From Siphonodentalium dalli (taxonomy: Eukaryota > Mollusca > Scaphopoda > Gadilida > Siphonodentaliidae), in NCBI GenBank assembly GCA_032622095.1, contig CP136061.1, forward strand, positions 25,668,991 to 25,732,990: a stretch of DNA of 64,000 nucleotides. Direction: 5' to 3'. Made by a program: the position numbers and the translations under genes. Below are positions 52,720 through 64,000 of the stretch, piece after piece. Each line of letters starts with the position of its first letter. Position 1 is the stretch's first letter. A model generated the notes under the pieces. That model had not been told where the DNA came from. It saw only the letters and a program-made list of their open reading frames with translations, and made no database searches.

Positions 52720-55290
52720 GTAGTCCAGGCACATTAGACATGGAAGTGGAAAAGTAAGGAAATAAATCGGGGAAAGCTGATTTTTTAATATTATTTTGGC
52801 CATAACATCGCGGACGCGTCACGAAAAGTCCCCTAAAATCCGATTTGAGCTTTCTGAGTTACATCATTTTTTCCATATAATTAAACAAAACAATATTTTT
52901 CACAATGATGGAAATAATTGGATGTTGTAACAATTTTTCAGCCGAAACGTATACAAAAAGCACTCAATATTGTTCGATATACAATTCTCGAACCAACGAC
53001 ACCCATTCAAAGGGAAATATCGAATGAATTTCGCATATATAGATATGAAATAAAACACTGAGCCAAAATACTGACGATTTTGAAGACAAACTGATGTATT
53101 CGATGTCGGATTTCTCAGGCTTCTCAAAACATAGGCGCAAGCTATCTATTTTAAAAACTGCACAGACACCACCCCGTCGCTATAATAGGCAGAACTAGCG
53201 AGTACGCACATCATAAGTTGTCAAAACTTGTAAAAACATAACCCTACCCCCGAAACTGGTTGTCAACGATCTGGTCGTATTTTGATATTCTATTTTGTCT
53301 AAGCTAGTCATATGCATTACTAAGTTATACCAGTATATGTGAAATATGAGTACGAGAGCGAATATAGTGACACGATCAGAATACTACAAACGCGGTCATG
53401 AAATGGCTGTCAAAATGGCCGCAACCACCAAGCTAAGCCGAAATGATGGCAACTTATTATATAACCACCTAGTAGGTAAAATACGTATTAACAATATACA
53501 AGTCTGTTGATAAATATCTTTATAGGTACACAGTTCATGAAAACAGGCCCATGTGGAGGATTTATCAGCCATTGCAACGCAGGTCAAACCCAATGAATTA
53601 CGTCTTTAAAATTTCGGGTTTTCTGTTTACAGTCGGGGCCAAAAATAATAATTTCGGGCATGCAACATACGAAGTAATGTTTCGCCACACAGTGTATGGT
53701 AGTTTCGTTCGGCGTGATGATAAATTATGAATGGAACGCAGAAACTTAAGTGCATATCCTTGCGGTATAAATAGTAGTTACATTTCCGGATTGTTCATCA
53801 CTGTACATGATAATAAACCACACACGTATGTTGCAATTCTTATTATATTGCAAAGAAACCGCCACCTCTTCAAAAGATTAGCACTGCATCACACGAGATC
53901 AAATAGACAGCACATCGTACATTTGATATACGACTAATTTTCGTGCTGCTTCCAAACCGGTCTCTTAGTAAACAATTTGTTCAACTTACTTCAGTCGGCA
54001 ACTTGCAACTGGAATATGCTATTACGCAATGTACAATATTAGTTTTCCGTATTTTGTTGTTTGAAAATATCTTGCCAAAACCACCCATGAACTTGTGCAA
54101 AATATCAGGTGATCATCGTTTAAAGCTGTTATTTCAGCGTTGAACATTGACTCAATGTTGCTAGTTATGGTTGTTAGTTCAGCAGATATGTGTAACATTA
54201 GGGAGAAGGGATACACACGGTAATGCGGTTGCAGAAAACATAGTACCCTTCGCGTATATGTGACCTTGGTGAATATAACCAAATATTATTTCCAGGTGTA
54301 AAGACAGTCTCTGTCACAGAGAATGTGGGCAATTTTGGTCAAATTTAGATTTTTTTAAAGAAAGTATATGGTACTCCTTTGTGTTTTGATAAATTGCTTT
54401 CATAGTATACCACCATGCATTCTTGTGATAACAGCGAAATATTCGTGTTTTATTACTTATTCTTAGGCAAAAATTACTAATATTTTAAGACACGGAAAAT
54501 ATAATCTACACAATTCATCCATTACTCTATGAATATCTCTCATACTGCTCTATAGCAGTGTATTTCGAAAGGTTTGATGGTGTATATATCAAAAGAAACG
54601 ATGACCGGTCACATTAGTGATACTGCTATGAGCACATATATTTCGGCTTCTATGAAAGGTCACAGAATCAATTCTTCGCTATTAAATTTCATTTTACAGT
54701 GTAGTGTACATATATATCACACGATTCAAGATCAATAGTGCAGAAAAATTTGCCTTATTCTCCCGTTTCTTTGCGGTCAAAAAGTCCAGATTTAACCATT
54801 TTATGAGACCTTGCTTTTCGCTATATCTCTCGCGATATATATTAGAGATAATTCGCACATACCCGATAAAATGTTTCTCTTATTCTCTGCAATCATTCTT
54901 CCTCACATATTTCGAGCGTGTTGTCACTCTTATGGGACTAGCTATTCAATTATGCATAAAATGTAACTTTCATTCTATTTTGGCCATTTTGGCGGCCATT
55001 TTGGGACTTCAATTCAACTTATATGGTTCACGGCTAAGCATTGTTTGTATGTATGTCAATGTATTATGAATTTGGAATTAATTGATCTACACATGACTGC
55101 ATTCCCATATGGCCTGATGGAGATGCTTCAGAATTTGAACCATTCCGAAAAATCAAGATATCTCAAAAAGCTCAACTCGGATTTTAGGGGACTTTTGCCA
55201 CGTTGTTCATAAACATGTTCTTATTGATCCCTGAAAAAATCAGTTTTCCCCGATTTTTTACACTAGTGAAACCTTATGTGCCTGGACTAT
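52720..55290. mobile_element. candidate TIR element, ~2.6 kb
   Basis: Inverted ends of about 150 bp share TAGTCCAGGCACAT, AAATCGGGGAAARCTGATTT and AAAGTCCCCTAAAATCCGA (left near 52722-52870, right near 55150-55288). The interior has no recognised transposase; short open frames are unremarkable. GTCTTTGTG occurs just outside both ends, but a clean duplication was not established. Confidence 0.5.
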
Positions 55291-55793
55291 TTGGCCGTCT
55301 TTGTGGGATACATGCTGTATGAGTCGTACCCACCGGAGATTGAAGAACAATGGAAGGTCAGGCTGATTTCTTCTGCTGCTAAAATACTTGTTGCGGCGGT
55401 AAGTGAAACTGTCTATTGTGCATATGTTGAGTGAAGAAGCGAACTGTAATGTTGAAAACAGATATAGAGTTGCGCCACTTTGATAGAACAATGAATCCTA
55501 CTGTATCTTCACTCGTTTTCTGAGCTAGAAGTCGTTAGTTGTTTCTTTTTGCGTTGTTTTTATTTTCGTAACATTCCGTACGAACATTTTATGCCAACGT
55601 GGAGATAATTCCACCCTCGTGTTATACTGCTTAGAATAGTTAATATGCGCTAAATTTGTCTAACGCTTTTTCACCGTCATGATATATGTGTATCATATTT
55701 GTTGGGTAATTTAAACCTTCAAAGAATCGAAGGTGTCATTCCTATTGAATCACAGGTCCCCAGAACCCACCCCAATATTACTTAATCCTATTA
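55291..55793. other. gene-less stretch
   Basis: Nothing recognised in about 500 bp. Confidence 0.4.
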
Positions 55794-58790
55794 GTAGAGT
55801 TGCTTATGTACTTTCGTGGGAATTTTTTGAACAAATATAGAGACTATGATATTATGATAGGGTATCACTTACTTTGTCGGAAAAAGTTTGTTAGACTTCA
55901 TGGGTCCGCGACTGGAGAGAAATATGACGTCACAAAGATGACGTCATTGTCAGTTCAGTTCAGATGTAGGGTTGTCATAAGAACTGACGAATTCAGCGCA
56001 TATTCTTAATTGTTATACATTCTTTTCAGTTAGGGCAATTCATCAATAGTAGTTCTCGAAGTACAGTACCCAATTTAACGGGAAAATGTTATTCCAGTCA
56101 AAGATGGCTGGCAAAATGGCACTAAAAAATCAACAATTTTGCGATTTTCAAGAATCTCATGTAAATCACCTTCCGTTTTGGTATCGACTGCGAATTGTGA
56201 CAATTCTGTGTTTAGTTATTGCTTCAGCAATGTGGTGACCAATTGTATTGTACAAAACGGTGTTCGATCTGTCAAAAATCCACTTTAGACAATCGAATTA
56301 TATCATCTTGTAAAAAATTAATTCCGATATTGTAGCAATAGATTTAAATAAATGAGCGGCATTCAGTGATGGGAAAGAAGTATTCGTGCCACATGCGGAA
56401 TTATTATCACACTTCAACAAAACTGTTCAATTTCATCCAAGATGGCCACCAAAATGGCAGTCAAAATACATAAGTCAGTGTTCGTTACGGTACATCACCA
56501 AATGTCGCCCTGGCATTCCATCATGGGGAATTAGGTTAATCGGCTAATTTTAAGTATATGCGCATAGCTTTAATTTCTTATACAAATTAGCGATGTTCTA
56601 TACGGCATACGCGGCATTTGTTCAAATTTCCTGATATTAAGTGAGGAGGGTGTTGAAGAGAAAATCCGACTCACTATGTGAAATTAGAAAGTATCTTAGA
56701 CCGCCATCTTAGCTTGGGTGGGCAAGTGTTACTATTCCAATGTCTAGACTTCTGTGCTATACTCTAAGCCAAAGTACTAAGTGAGAAGTAATGGTGGTTA
56801 CCATATCAAATGGTAATTGATGATGCAGTTAATCGTTAGTGTTAGTACTTGTCGTGACATATCTGTAGCAAATGCATATAGTGTATCATAGCAGGTAGCA
56901 ATACGCAATTGTTTATTGTGATAGCTATGAAGTGGGATTGTACTTCTCAGCTATACCATTAATCTTGGCAAGCAAGAAACAACACATCCTTGTTTATAAA
57001 ACACAAACAATAGTAGAATTAATGCTATGGCTGTCATTTGGCCTGCTTGTCTCACTGTTAGTTGCGCTGTAACCTTTAATTAAATGTGCATGGTAACACC
57101 ATTTGAACCTCGTTTAGCTGAACTTAGCAGGTTTCAATCGTATTGATAACCACAACAGATCAAAATAGAATAGACACCCATAGGTGGGTAATATATCCGT
57201 ATATGCGGTAGTGTCCCGTATGCACCTTAAAGTGATATATTTTGAATACCAGGTTCTGAAATCTGGATGATTGTTTTCACCAAAGTAGTCCAACCACTTT
57301 CATTGCAAATGTGGAGTTTTTAAAAGTTAATATAAGTTAGTGACCCCACAGGACATGTTATTCAGTTGAAATGAACATTGCCATACACCAGGCTAGATCC
57401 CCACAAACGGGCGAAGTGGTATGTCTGGTTATTGGCTTTCCTCGTGTTCAGTTAATTGGTCGTAGCCACACAAAGTGATTCGCCCAATATACGAAAGGTG
57501 GCTTGGCATGAACACGGTAGGCTGGTATGGACCATTGAGCATACAGCAAACTAATATCACATATTGATTTCTATCATTTAGGCATGTGAACAGTTTAGTG
57601 AGACAATGCATTACGTTTGTACATCAGTTTAATAGGAAAGTGGTTCCTGGGCAATGGTTATGACTGTGCTGCCGGCCGCACTTGATTAGCGATTATTTTG
57701 AAGTTTATCGAAATCAACATGGACTGCGCAACTGCTTTGCATATCCAACCATGCAGCTTAGATGACGAAAGAATGTGAATGGTAAGCGCAATAGATACGA
57801 GCCAAAAATAGACAGGCGGTACTTATTATGATACTAATTCCCGCGTTTCGACAAACTGTACGACCACATGGTGGGAAACGGGTGAAACGTCTATTAGTAG
57901 TGATGGGTCTTCCGGTGTCATGTCATCAGCTTGATTTATTATGTCCAATTTTCACGATGCTTATTTGGACAATAATTGTCATATGAACTCGCCGTAACAT
58001 GGCATATATTTATTTGGAAGAAGCAAATTAGTCTACTACATTCACCTTCTATATGACAGAAACGTAATTGGATGAAAAAGGGTAAACTTTGCGTATTATC
58101 GTATTTTGGCGCCATCTTGGAAGCCATCTTGGATTAAGTTGACAGTTTCTGGATCCAGTTAGATGTAAATACCTTATGTAATGATCATACTCATTTCCAT
58201 CATCGATTATTTCTAATTTTCTATAAGGATATAGTTAGAAAATAAAAAAGTATATTTTGGCGAAATTCATACCAATTCCTTTAAATCATCGCATTTGGAG
58301 AATTGAATCAAGGTTATGATTCAAGAAATCAACTAATGTGATGCCAAAGTGAGTTGTTATCAAGATTGAAGAGAAGTATATTCCCTAATTGTCACCAGTT
58401 CGATACAATCGGAAATGATGTAAGCGACATGTATGGAAAATCATCAATTTCCCACTTCCGGTCGCCATTTTGGCGGCCATCTTTGATCAAGAGGACAAAT
58501 GTTTATATACAAATATAACATGGCGTCATACCATGCACAGTACAAAAGGATTGTCATTTATTTTATATAAAAATTATATTTTTATCATGAAATATAGCAA
58601 TGGCGAACTTAAAAAAATGAGCATGTCGGCCATCTGTGTGACGTCATCAGACCACCCAGTCGCGACCCCAGGGGGTCTAACAATTATTTTTCTGAAGTAG
58701 AGACCATATACTGGCTCATGAACATGGTCTCTATATTTGTTCATGAATTTCCCACGGGAGCCCAAAATCTGACATAAGCGACTCTACTAC
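55794..58790. mobile_element. candidate TIR element or repeat composite, ~3 kb
   Basis: Ends TAGTAGAGTTGCTTATGT (left) and ATAAGCGACTCTACTA (right) are inverted, and homology continues for about 190 bp inward (AACAAATATAGAGAC, 'GTCGCGACTGG', 'GATGACGTCA'). The interior contains dispersed CCATTTTGGCGGCCATCTT-like phrases near 56105, 56445, 56705, 58110 and 58465. No coding region was recognised. Confidence 0.45.
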
Positions 58791-59455
58791 ATGTATATGG
58801 AAAGGTATCCAACTTGGCCGGGCTAACTTTTTATAATTTTTCAAACATCACAAACTGGTTCAGAATACACACACATAATTTGTGTTACATAAATGCCTCA
58901 TATCTAGATAGAAAGACATTTTATTACTCTTCAATTTGGTGTATCCCGTGTAAAAATTGGTTTATCATAATTCCTGTTATGAGCACAGGTCTGACGCAAA
59001 CCCGCTGTTTTTCCACACATTCGAGACGGTGTCCAGTAAACTGGGATTTTTACACAGACTTGCGCTTCGAAAAACACACTCAACGGTAAGTAGAATATAT
59101 ATATCAAACATAATTAGAAGCGGACTTGTTTACGTGTTTACTGACCCACTCAAACCAATCACGCCGCATGGCGGCCCCGTATATCTCGTATTTATTAAAA
59201 AAAATCAGTTTCGTTTGGTTACTTATTGTTTACTCCTAACCCATTACTAAGGGCTGTATATGCTTTAATAGTTAAAGGCATTACACACGCATAACATTTT
59301 AATAACTGCTTACATATTGTAGAATGCTGACTAATGCTTAATATAATAGTGTACAAAGTGTTAGTGAATGACATATAAATTGTCCAAAACCAGCCAAACA
59401 AGTTGGATACCGTTCTATAGGATTAAGTAATATATTGGGGTCAATTTCTGTTCTG
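58791..59455. other. gene-less stretch
   Basis: Short frames at 58814-59089 and 58957-59250 have no recognisable motif. Nothing else was seen. Confidence 0.4.
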
Positions 59456-61935
59456 AATGAATGAATGATGCTTTAATCTCAGCCATTTTTACATGGACCA
59501 TGAGCGATGGTTAACTATTTACACTATTTACACATATAGAACATTATATATAATGATCACAATAAACTAGATGTTGTAAACATACAAGATACATTTGACA
59601 AATTGAAACAAACAAACACGCATCATTAGCATACACTAAACATATACAAAACACGCACAATAAAGCTACAAACGAACAAACAATATTTGCATTTATTACG
59701 AACCTTATTCATCATTCATGATTGTGTCCTTTCCACTAAAAAATTTTCAACCCGAGTTTTATAAAGATTGCCAAATTGTTTAATATGTCAGGGTTGGTCG
59801 AATTAAGAAGTTCGAATAAAAGTTCTCTCGAAGGTTCGTCATAACATGCCTTCGGAATGTATTTGTTTCGTAATTGTTCAAGTTGCGGACACATAATAAT
59901 AAAATGGAATTCATCGCATAGCAAGGCGTTACAAAGTGCGCATGAACTATCTTTGTTGAGGCTTTTATGATTGCGATTCCGTTTTTTCCATCTACCGGTC
60001 TCAATACCTAATCTATGATTGGACGTTCTCATTTTCTGAACGTAAACCATCATGCCAAATGGCATGTTCATGAAGTGCCAGCTAATTGAAGGCTGTACTT
60101 TCATGTGTTTATAAAACTCCCCTCTATCCGAAGAATCAACATCGTTTCGCCACTGAGTTCTAAACTCTTGAATTAGTGTATCATTAAATCTTCTAAAGGA
60201 GTTGCATGGCAGAGGAGTTTGGTTGTCCCAGTTATCATTGAGATTTGCGGACTCGAGAACTCCTGAAATATGATCAATATAACGTACGCGTTTAGTTTTG
60301 TGCAATTCAAGCAATAATTTATAAAGTACTGATGTTATACCTGTATCTTTCTTTATAATACGGCACCAATATGAGATCATTCTCTTCTTAATCTCAATAG
60401 AGAGAGGCCATCGGCCTAACTCTCCATAAACCATATAACTCGGCGTGCTACTTTTCATATTCGTCAATGTTTTACAAAATCCTAAATTTACCGTTTCAAT
60501 ATCGCGACAATTTTCGAACCCCCAAATCTCACAACCGTACAATAAAATCGGTTGGACTAGATAGTCAAACAGTTTCAAAGATAAATCGACAGATAAATGA
60601 AGATTACGCACTTTCGAAAGTAGCGCGTACATTGCTTTAGTAGCTTTTATCCGAGTTTTCTTGACTGCACGACAAATTCTGCCGTTAAAGAACAAGTCAA
60701 TACCAAGGTATGTAAATTCGTCAACAATTTCAAGCTCGTTACCGTTCAAGATGAACTTTGGGGGCGTGTGAATACGTTTATTTCCGAAAACCATAACCTT
60801 TGTCTTTTGTACGTTGACGGTAAGTTCCCATGATTCGCAATAGTCTGCGAATGCATCAAGAAGTCGCTGCATATCAGTAGGGTTATCCGCCAATAAAGCG
60901 GTGTCATCAGCGTACAAGATGCACCAAAGTTTCAGATAACAACCAATCTGTTTGAAGGCTTGATCATTCAAGTACTTGAGTCCATCCACAGCGCAATTTT
61001 CTAAAAAGTCTTCAAGATCATTCAAATACATTGAAAAGAGTAAAGGTGACAGGTTTTCACCCTGTTTAACACCTATATTAGATATAAAATACTCAGATCT
61101 TACGTCACCTTTCAATACACAAGATTTAGTTGAGTCATACATGTTACGAATAACTTTGAAAATCCTACCGTTTATACCATTTCGTAAAAGTTTTACCCAT
61201 AGGCCCTCTCTCCAAACAGTATCAAACGCTTTTTTGAAATCTATAAATGAGCAGAAAAGTTTTCTCCCATTCCGCAAATATATTTCTGTTAAACTGTATA
61301 AAATAAAGATGTTGTCTAATGTAGATCTACCTTTCCGAAAACCGGATTGATTATCTTTAAGTATGTGGTTTTCTTCTACGTAACTATTAAGTCTGTTGTT
61401 GATAATACCAGTAAATAACTTACCGACGCAACTCAGTAAGGTTATGCCTCTATAAGAGTCGGGACATAATCTGTCGCCCTTATTTTTATATAATGGCTTA
61501 ATCATACCGGTTGTCCAGACATCAGGAAAAAATCCAGTATCAAGAATCAAATTAAATAACCTAGTATAAAATGGCAGTAATATATTAAGTGTGTATTTAA
61601 TGTAACTGTTGTTCACGTTGTCGATACCTGCAGCCTTGTTTGATTTCATGGCCCCGACAACAGCAGATATCTCTTCTGAACAAATTGGTATGTTAAGGTG
61701 ATCTGTACATTCTAATTCTTCCATACTGCCAATCAAACTGCTCAAATCGGTTTCTATATCTGAATCATTCAAGGATTTAAAGTGCTCAAATATGGTATTT
61801 AAACTAATCGGGTCATCCATTTGCTGAACTTTACACTTTGAGAATCTTTTGAACGTACACCAAAATGTATTTGTAGATTTCTTGGGAATTTCCCTCAATT
61901 CCTTATTACATTTTGTGAGCATTTGGGGACCTATG
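59456..61935 (-). mobile_element. 5'-truncated LINE (CR1/Jockey-like)
   Basis: Minus-strand LINE with a complete reverse transcriptase domain, a ~280-bp 3' UTR and a 3' end in ATTCATTCATTCAG (59456-59470, read on the minus strand), a short microsatellite of the kind that ends CR1-like LINEs. Upstream of the open frame a TGA occurs and coding similarity stops near 61935, so the endonuclease is absent: a typical 5'-truncated copy. Confidence 0.85.
59736..61922 (-). CDS. LINE reverse transcriptase (728 aa, endonuclease missing)
   Basis: An intact open frame of 728 codons. Visible motifs are: AAGIDNVNNSYIKY, PLYKNKGDRLCPDSYRGITL, NQSGFRKGRSTLDNIF, FIDFKKAFDTVWREGL (first catalytic Asp), GVKQGENLSPLLFSMYLNDL, and the YADDTALLA box (two catalytic Asp). 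Downstream lie the thumb (KTKVMVFG, FTYLGIDL) and a C-terminal Cys/His cluster CALCNALLCDEFHFIIMCP. It would copy LINE RNA into DNA at the target site. The annotated ATG is arbitrary, since the true ORF2 N-terminus is lost. Long openness suggests a young insertion. Confidence 0.88.
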   Translation of the reverse strand: MLTKCNKELREIPKKSTNTFWCTFKRFSKCKVQQMDDPISLNTIFEHFKSLNDSDIETDLSSLIGSMEELECTDHLNIPICSEEISAVVGAMKSNKAAGIDNVNNSYIKYTLNILLPFYTRLFNLILDTGFFPDVWTTGMIKPLYKNKGDRLCPDSYRGITLLSCVGKLFTGIINNRLNSYVEENHILKDNQSGFRKGRSTLDNIFILYSLTEIYLRNGRKLFCSFIDFKKAFDTVWREGLWVKLLRNGINGRIFKVIRNMYDSTKSCVLKGDVRSEYFISNIGVKQGENLSPLLFSMYLNDLEDFLENCAVDGLKYLNDQAFKQIGCYLKLWCILYADDTALLADNPTDMQRLLDAFADYCESWELTVNVQKTKVMVFGNKRIHTPPKFILNGNELEIVDEFTYLGIDLFFNGRICRAVKKTRIKATKAMYALLSKVRNLHLSVDLSLKLFDYLVQPILLYGCEIWGFENCRDIETVNLGFCKTLTNMKSSTPSYMVYGELGRWPLSIEIKKRMISYWCRIIKKDTGITSVLYKLLLELHKTKRVRYIDHISGVLESANLNDNWDNQTPLPCNSFRRFNDTLIQEFRTQWRNDVDSSDRGEFYKHMKVQPSISWHFMNMPFGMMVYVQKMRTSNHRLGIETGRWKKRNRNHKSLNKDSSCALCNALLCDEFHFIIMCPQLEQLRNKYIPKACYDEPSRELLFELLNSTNPDILNNLAIFIKLGLKIF

Positions 61936-62644
61936 TATTGAATAGGTCAGTCTGAGTGTAGATTACTGGGAAACACTAACAGGGTTCACATCGGCCTGAA
62001 AAGTCATTTTACCAATTGGTTGGCCATTTCTGCAACTTTGGCCATATTTCAAATCTGAAAATTTGGGATTAATATTAAGACAATTTACACTAGAATAACA
62101 ATATATATAACATACGCACACAGTAACTGATTAATATCGACTGGAAATTTGCGTGGATACGTATTATCACTTGCATGCGTGGATGGGAACTGCAAAAACT
62201 GAAATATGTCTAACCTGTAACAATAAGTTATCACTGATTTGCATACATTGTCTTATTATGAAACCACAAAGCAGTTAAGTATTATCACTTGTTTTTATAG
62301 GTAAGTAACGTGTGACTTTTGATGAATTTTTATCCATATACACAGCAAATTGGACACCCTCCCCCGAAATGTTCTTTAATACATTCAGCGATACCACACC
62401 CGACAGTTTCCTTGATAGAGGTAACAAGACTTGAAATTTTCTTTGAAATATATAACCTGCCACCCGACCCTTTTTAAAGAAATGTACATGTAACTACATC
62501 CCGACATTTTCTTTGATACATGTAGAATTATCCCATATACAATGCATGTGCATGCACCTTATTTTGAGAAAACTCGTCATGTATGTGTACACACTATATA
62601 ACCTTCCCCGACAGTCCTATATACCACCGTCCAGCTACCCACAT
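61936..62644. other. gene-less stretch
   Basis: No recognisable gene or array. Two nearby copies of an AACGTGT/CTTTGATACATGT-like segment may be decayed repeat. Confidence 0.4.
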
Positions 62645-63245
62645 GAAGTATCTAATATATATTTTGGGACTTCTGTTTGATTGTTTGTTAGCTATGGCCG
62701 GGAAAACGGCTGGACCGATTGAGCCCAAACTTCTAATCTAAGGTTAAAAATCCACGGGCAGTGTTTACCGCCGTTTTGAAGAAGCTCCGAGCACCCGTTT
62801 TCACCCCAAGTCACAAAAAACGGCACCGTGGGGTTAATCGCGTTGATAGTTAAAGAGCGTTCGTATCCGCAGTGTCGTTGATGAGCGTATGCGTGTAATG
62901 TGATTCTTACGTCTGGGCCCGGGAGACATGAGCGTGTTGTGTTATTCTTATTTATGTCTTCGTACTTAGGGGTTCCAAGGAACGGGGGAGATTTTCATCG
63001 GGTAAGTTTTTCCGCCCGAGGTGATCTTCACCTTGAAACGGGTACCCACAAACGTACATCTTTTAGGGACGGGTACCATCACGGGACGGGTACCATAATT
63101 TCTCTTGATTAAAAAGGCAGAATTAACTCAAACGGGTACTTTTGTCCGGGGAGTGTTATGGACGGGTCAAATCGTTACCCCGACCTGACATTGACCTTCA
63201 AAATGGTCAATTCAAGGTCAAAGCCCGGACGAAGTCGGGTCACCT
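62645..63245 (+). repeat. dispersed repeat D, copy 2
   Basis: Begins TCTAATATATATTTTGGGAC, then 'GCTATGGCCGGGAAAACGGC', 'TGGACCGATTGAGCCCAAAC', and ends with AAAGCCCGGACGAAGTCGGG plus TCACCTGCTAGT. Inverted copy of 50757-51420. Confidence 0.65.
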
Positions 63246-64000
63246 GCTAGTCTATTATATATTTTGGAAGATCTGTCTGTGTGTCTGTCTGTGTGTCTGT
63301 GTGTTCGCGATGAACTCGAAAACGGCCAACCCGATTTCGATGAAACTTGGTATGTGGGGGGTATTTTCGGCCGGGGGATGACATAGGCCTATTGATTTTC
63401 AGATCCGAGGTCAACTTTCCACGTGCCGAGGTCAAATCTGTTTTTACGCTGTGTTACGGGACTTTCATTTGAGTTCGGTGCTTACAAATCGATTCGAAAC
63501 AGCGCGAATAATAAAATGCCAGTCATAATAATGACACGGTGAGAATCTTTCGTGTTTCCTCTTTCCAACGATATATAATGCGTATGTATCCGTTTTAGTT
63601 ATCTGCCTCAATTATCAAGAAGAAGTGGTACTATCTTCCATCGGGATAAAAACAATGCGTAACTTCTATGACGTCGTTAGAGGTCATAACGTTAGATCAC
63701 GTTAACGCTTAACCGGCCGATGCATTTGACTGTTTCAGACGTCTTGGCGATATCTCGGGCACCGATGGTAATTTATCTTTACGTTGAAATTTGATAATTA
63801 ATGAGCGTGTGTATATGAGGCGCGTTTATATACTTGAGTGGAAATCAAATCGGGTTAAACTGGCGGATTTGTACGGACGAAATTTGATGCATAGGGTATC
63901 TCGGTATCCGCTGGGCCGATTTCCCGGTATCCACTGGGCCGATTTCCACCATTTTGGGGTGTTGGTGTTTGACCCCACCTGACCTTGACCTTCAAAATGG
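63246..64000 (+). repeat. dispersed repeat D, copy 3, runs off the window
   Basis: Starts again with TCTATTATATATTTTGGAAG, a (TGTCTGTG)n run (63270-63305) and 'AACTCGAAAACGGCCAACCC', directly after copy 2. The arrangement is tandem, head to tail. It continues to the edge with GACCTTGACCTTCAAAATGG, similar to 63185-63205. Confidence 0.6.

Noticed and set aside
1-64000. tRNA, rRNA or other structured RNA genes
   Set aside because: None could be recognised by eye; a tRNAscan/Infernal run would be decisive.

Overview
The window is eukaryotic DNA from an animal, AT-rich and gene-poor, made almost entirely of mobile elements and satellites. The diverged ~155-bp repeats at 1.0-2.4 kb, which carry a recurring 'TCACTGGGTCAAATA' phrase, and the LINE and foldback types present suggest a marine lophotrochozoan, most likely a bivalve mollusc. 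That assignment rests on resemblance only. No host gene with a convincing exon structure was found.

The centrepiece is a complete, precisely bounded Polinton/Maverick (adintovirus-like) element at 7735-23028 (15,294 bp). It starts with AG, ends with CT, has 262-bp terminal inverted repeats (TIRs) and is flanked by a perfect 6-bp target duplication (AACAGT). It sits inside ORF1 of a non-LTR retrotransposon, whose two halves (about 6600-7734 and 23029-27692) can be followed in frame across the insertion. A leftward string of tightly packed genes encodes type-B DNA polymerase, an orphan protein, a packaging ATPase, two small basic proteins with a Gly-Gly-Phe-Leu type hydrophobic segment, an orphan protein, a chromodomain integrase, a two-helix membrane protein, the penton-like minor capsid protein, a pVI-like peptide, the double jelly-roll major capsid protein, a Cys/His protein and an adenain-like protease. 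The polymerase carries one frameshift and one nonsense codon and the integrase one nonsense codon. All virion and packaging genes are open.

The right end of the Polinton is an accessory region. The polymerase promoter and its first ~40 codons are duplicated head-to-head, and the second copy is fused to a zinc-knuckle protein. Two further genes, a small basic protein and an OTU/vertnin-like protein, each end in an exact metazoan histone-type 3' stem-loop (GGCCCTTTTCAGGGCC) instead of relying only on a poly(A) signal. Each TIR contains an internal palindrome of 31-32-bp units. The palindrome is in flip orientation at one end and flop at the other, as in parvovirus termini.

From 27.7 to 50 kb the DNA is a nest of insertions: a decayed KRBA2-like integrase gene (28.48-29.15 kb); a 7.3-kb foldback element (32633-39976) with 8-bp target duplications and a paralogous empty site at 30.09 kb; and a second foldback of about 5.9 kb (41.06-46.92 kb). 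The first foldback contains an 88-bp satellite with an 879-bp higher-order repeat and a 135-bp cruciform. The second holds about 13 degenerate ~190-bp repeats. Short TIR elements (302 bp, and a TTAA-type ~520-bp family) lie between.

From 50 to 64 kb there is a ~53-bp minisatellite split by an insertion that carries a 122-bp array with dimeric order, two candidate TIR elements, a 5'-truncated LINE with an open 728-codon reverse transcriptase (59.46-61.94 kb), and copies of a dispersed repeat up to the window edge.
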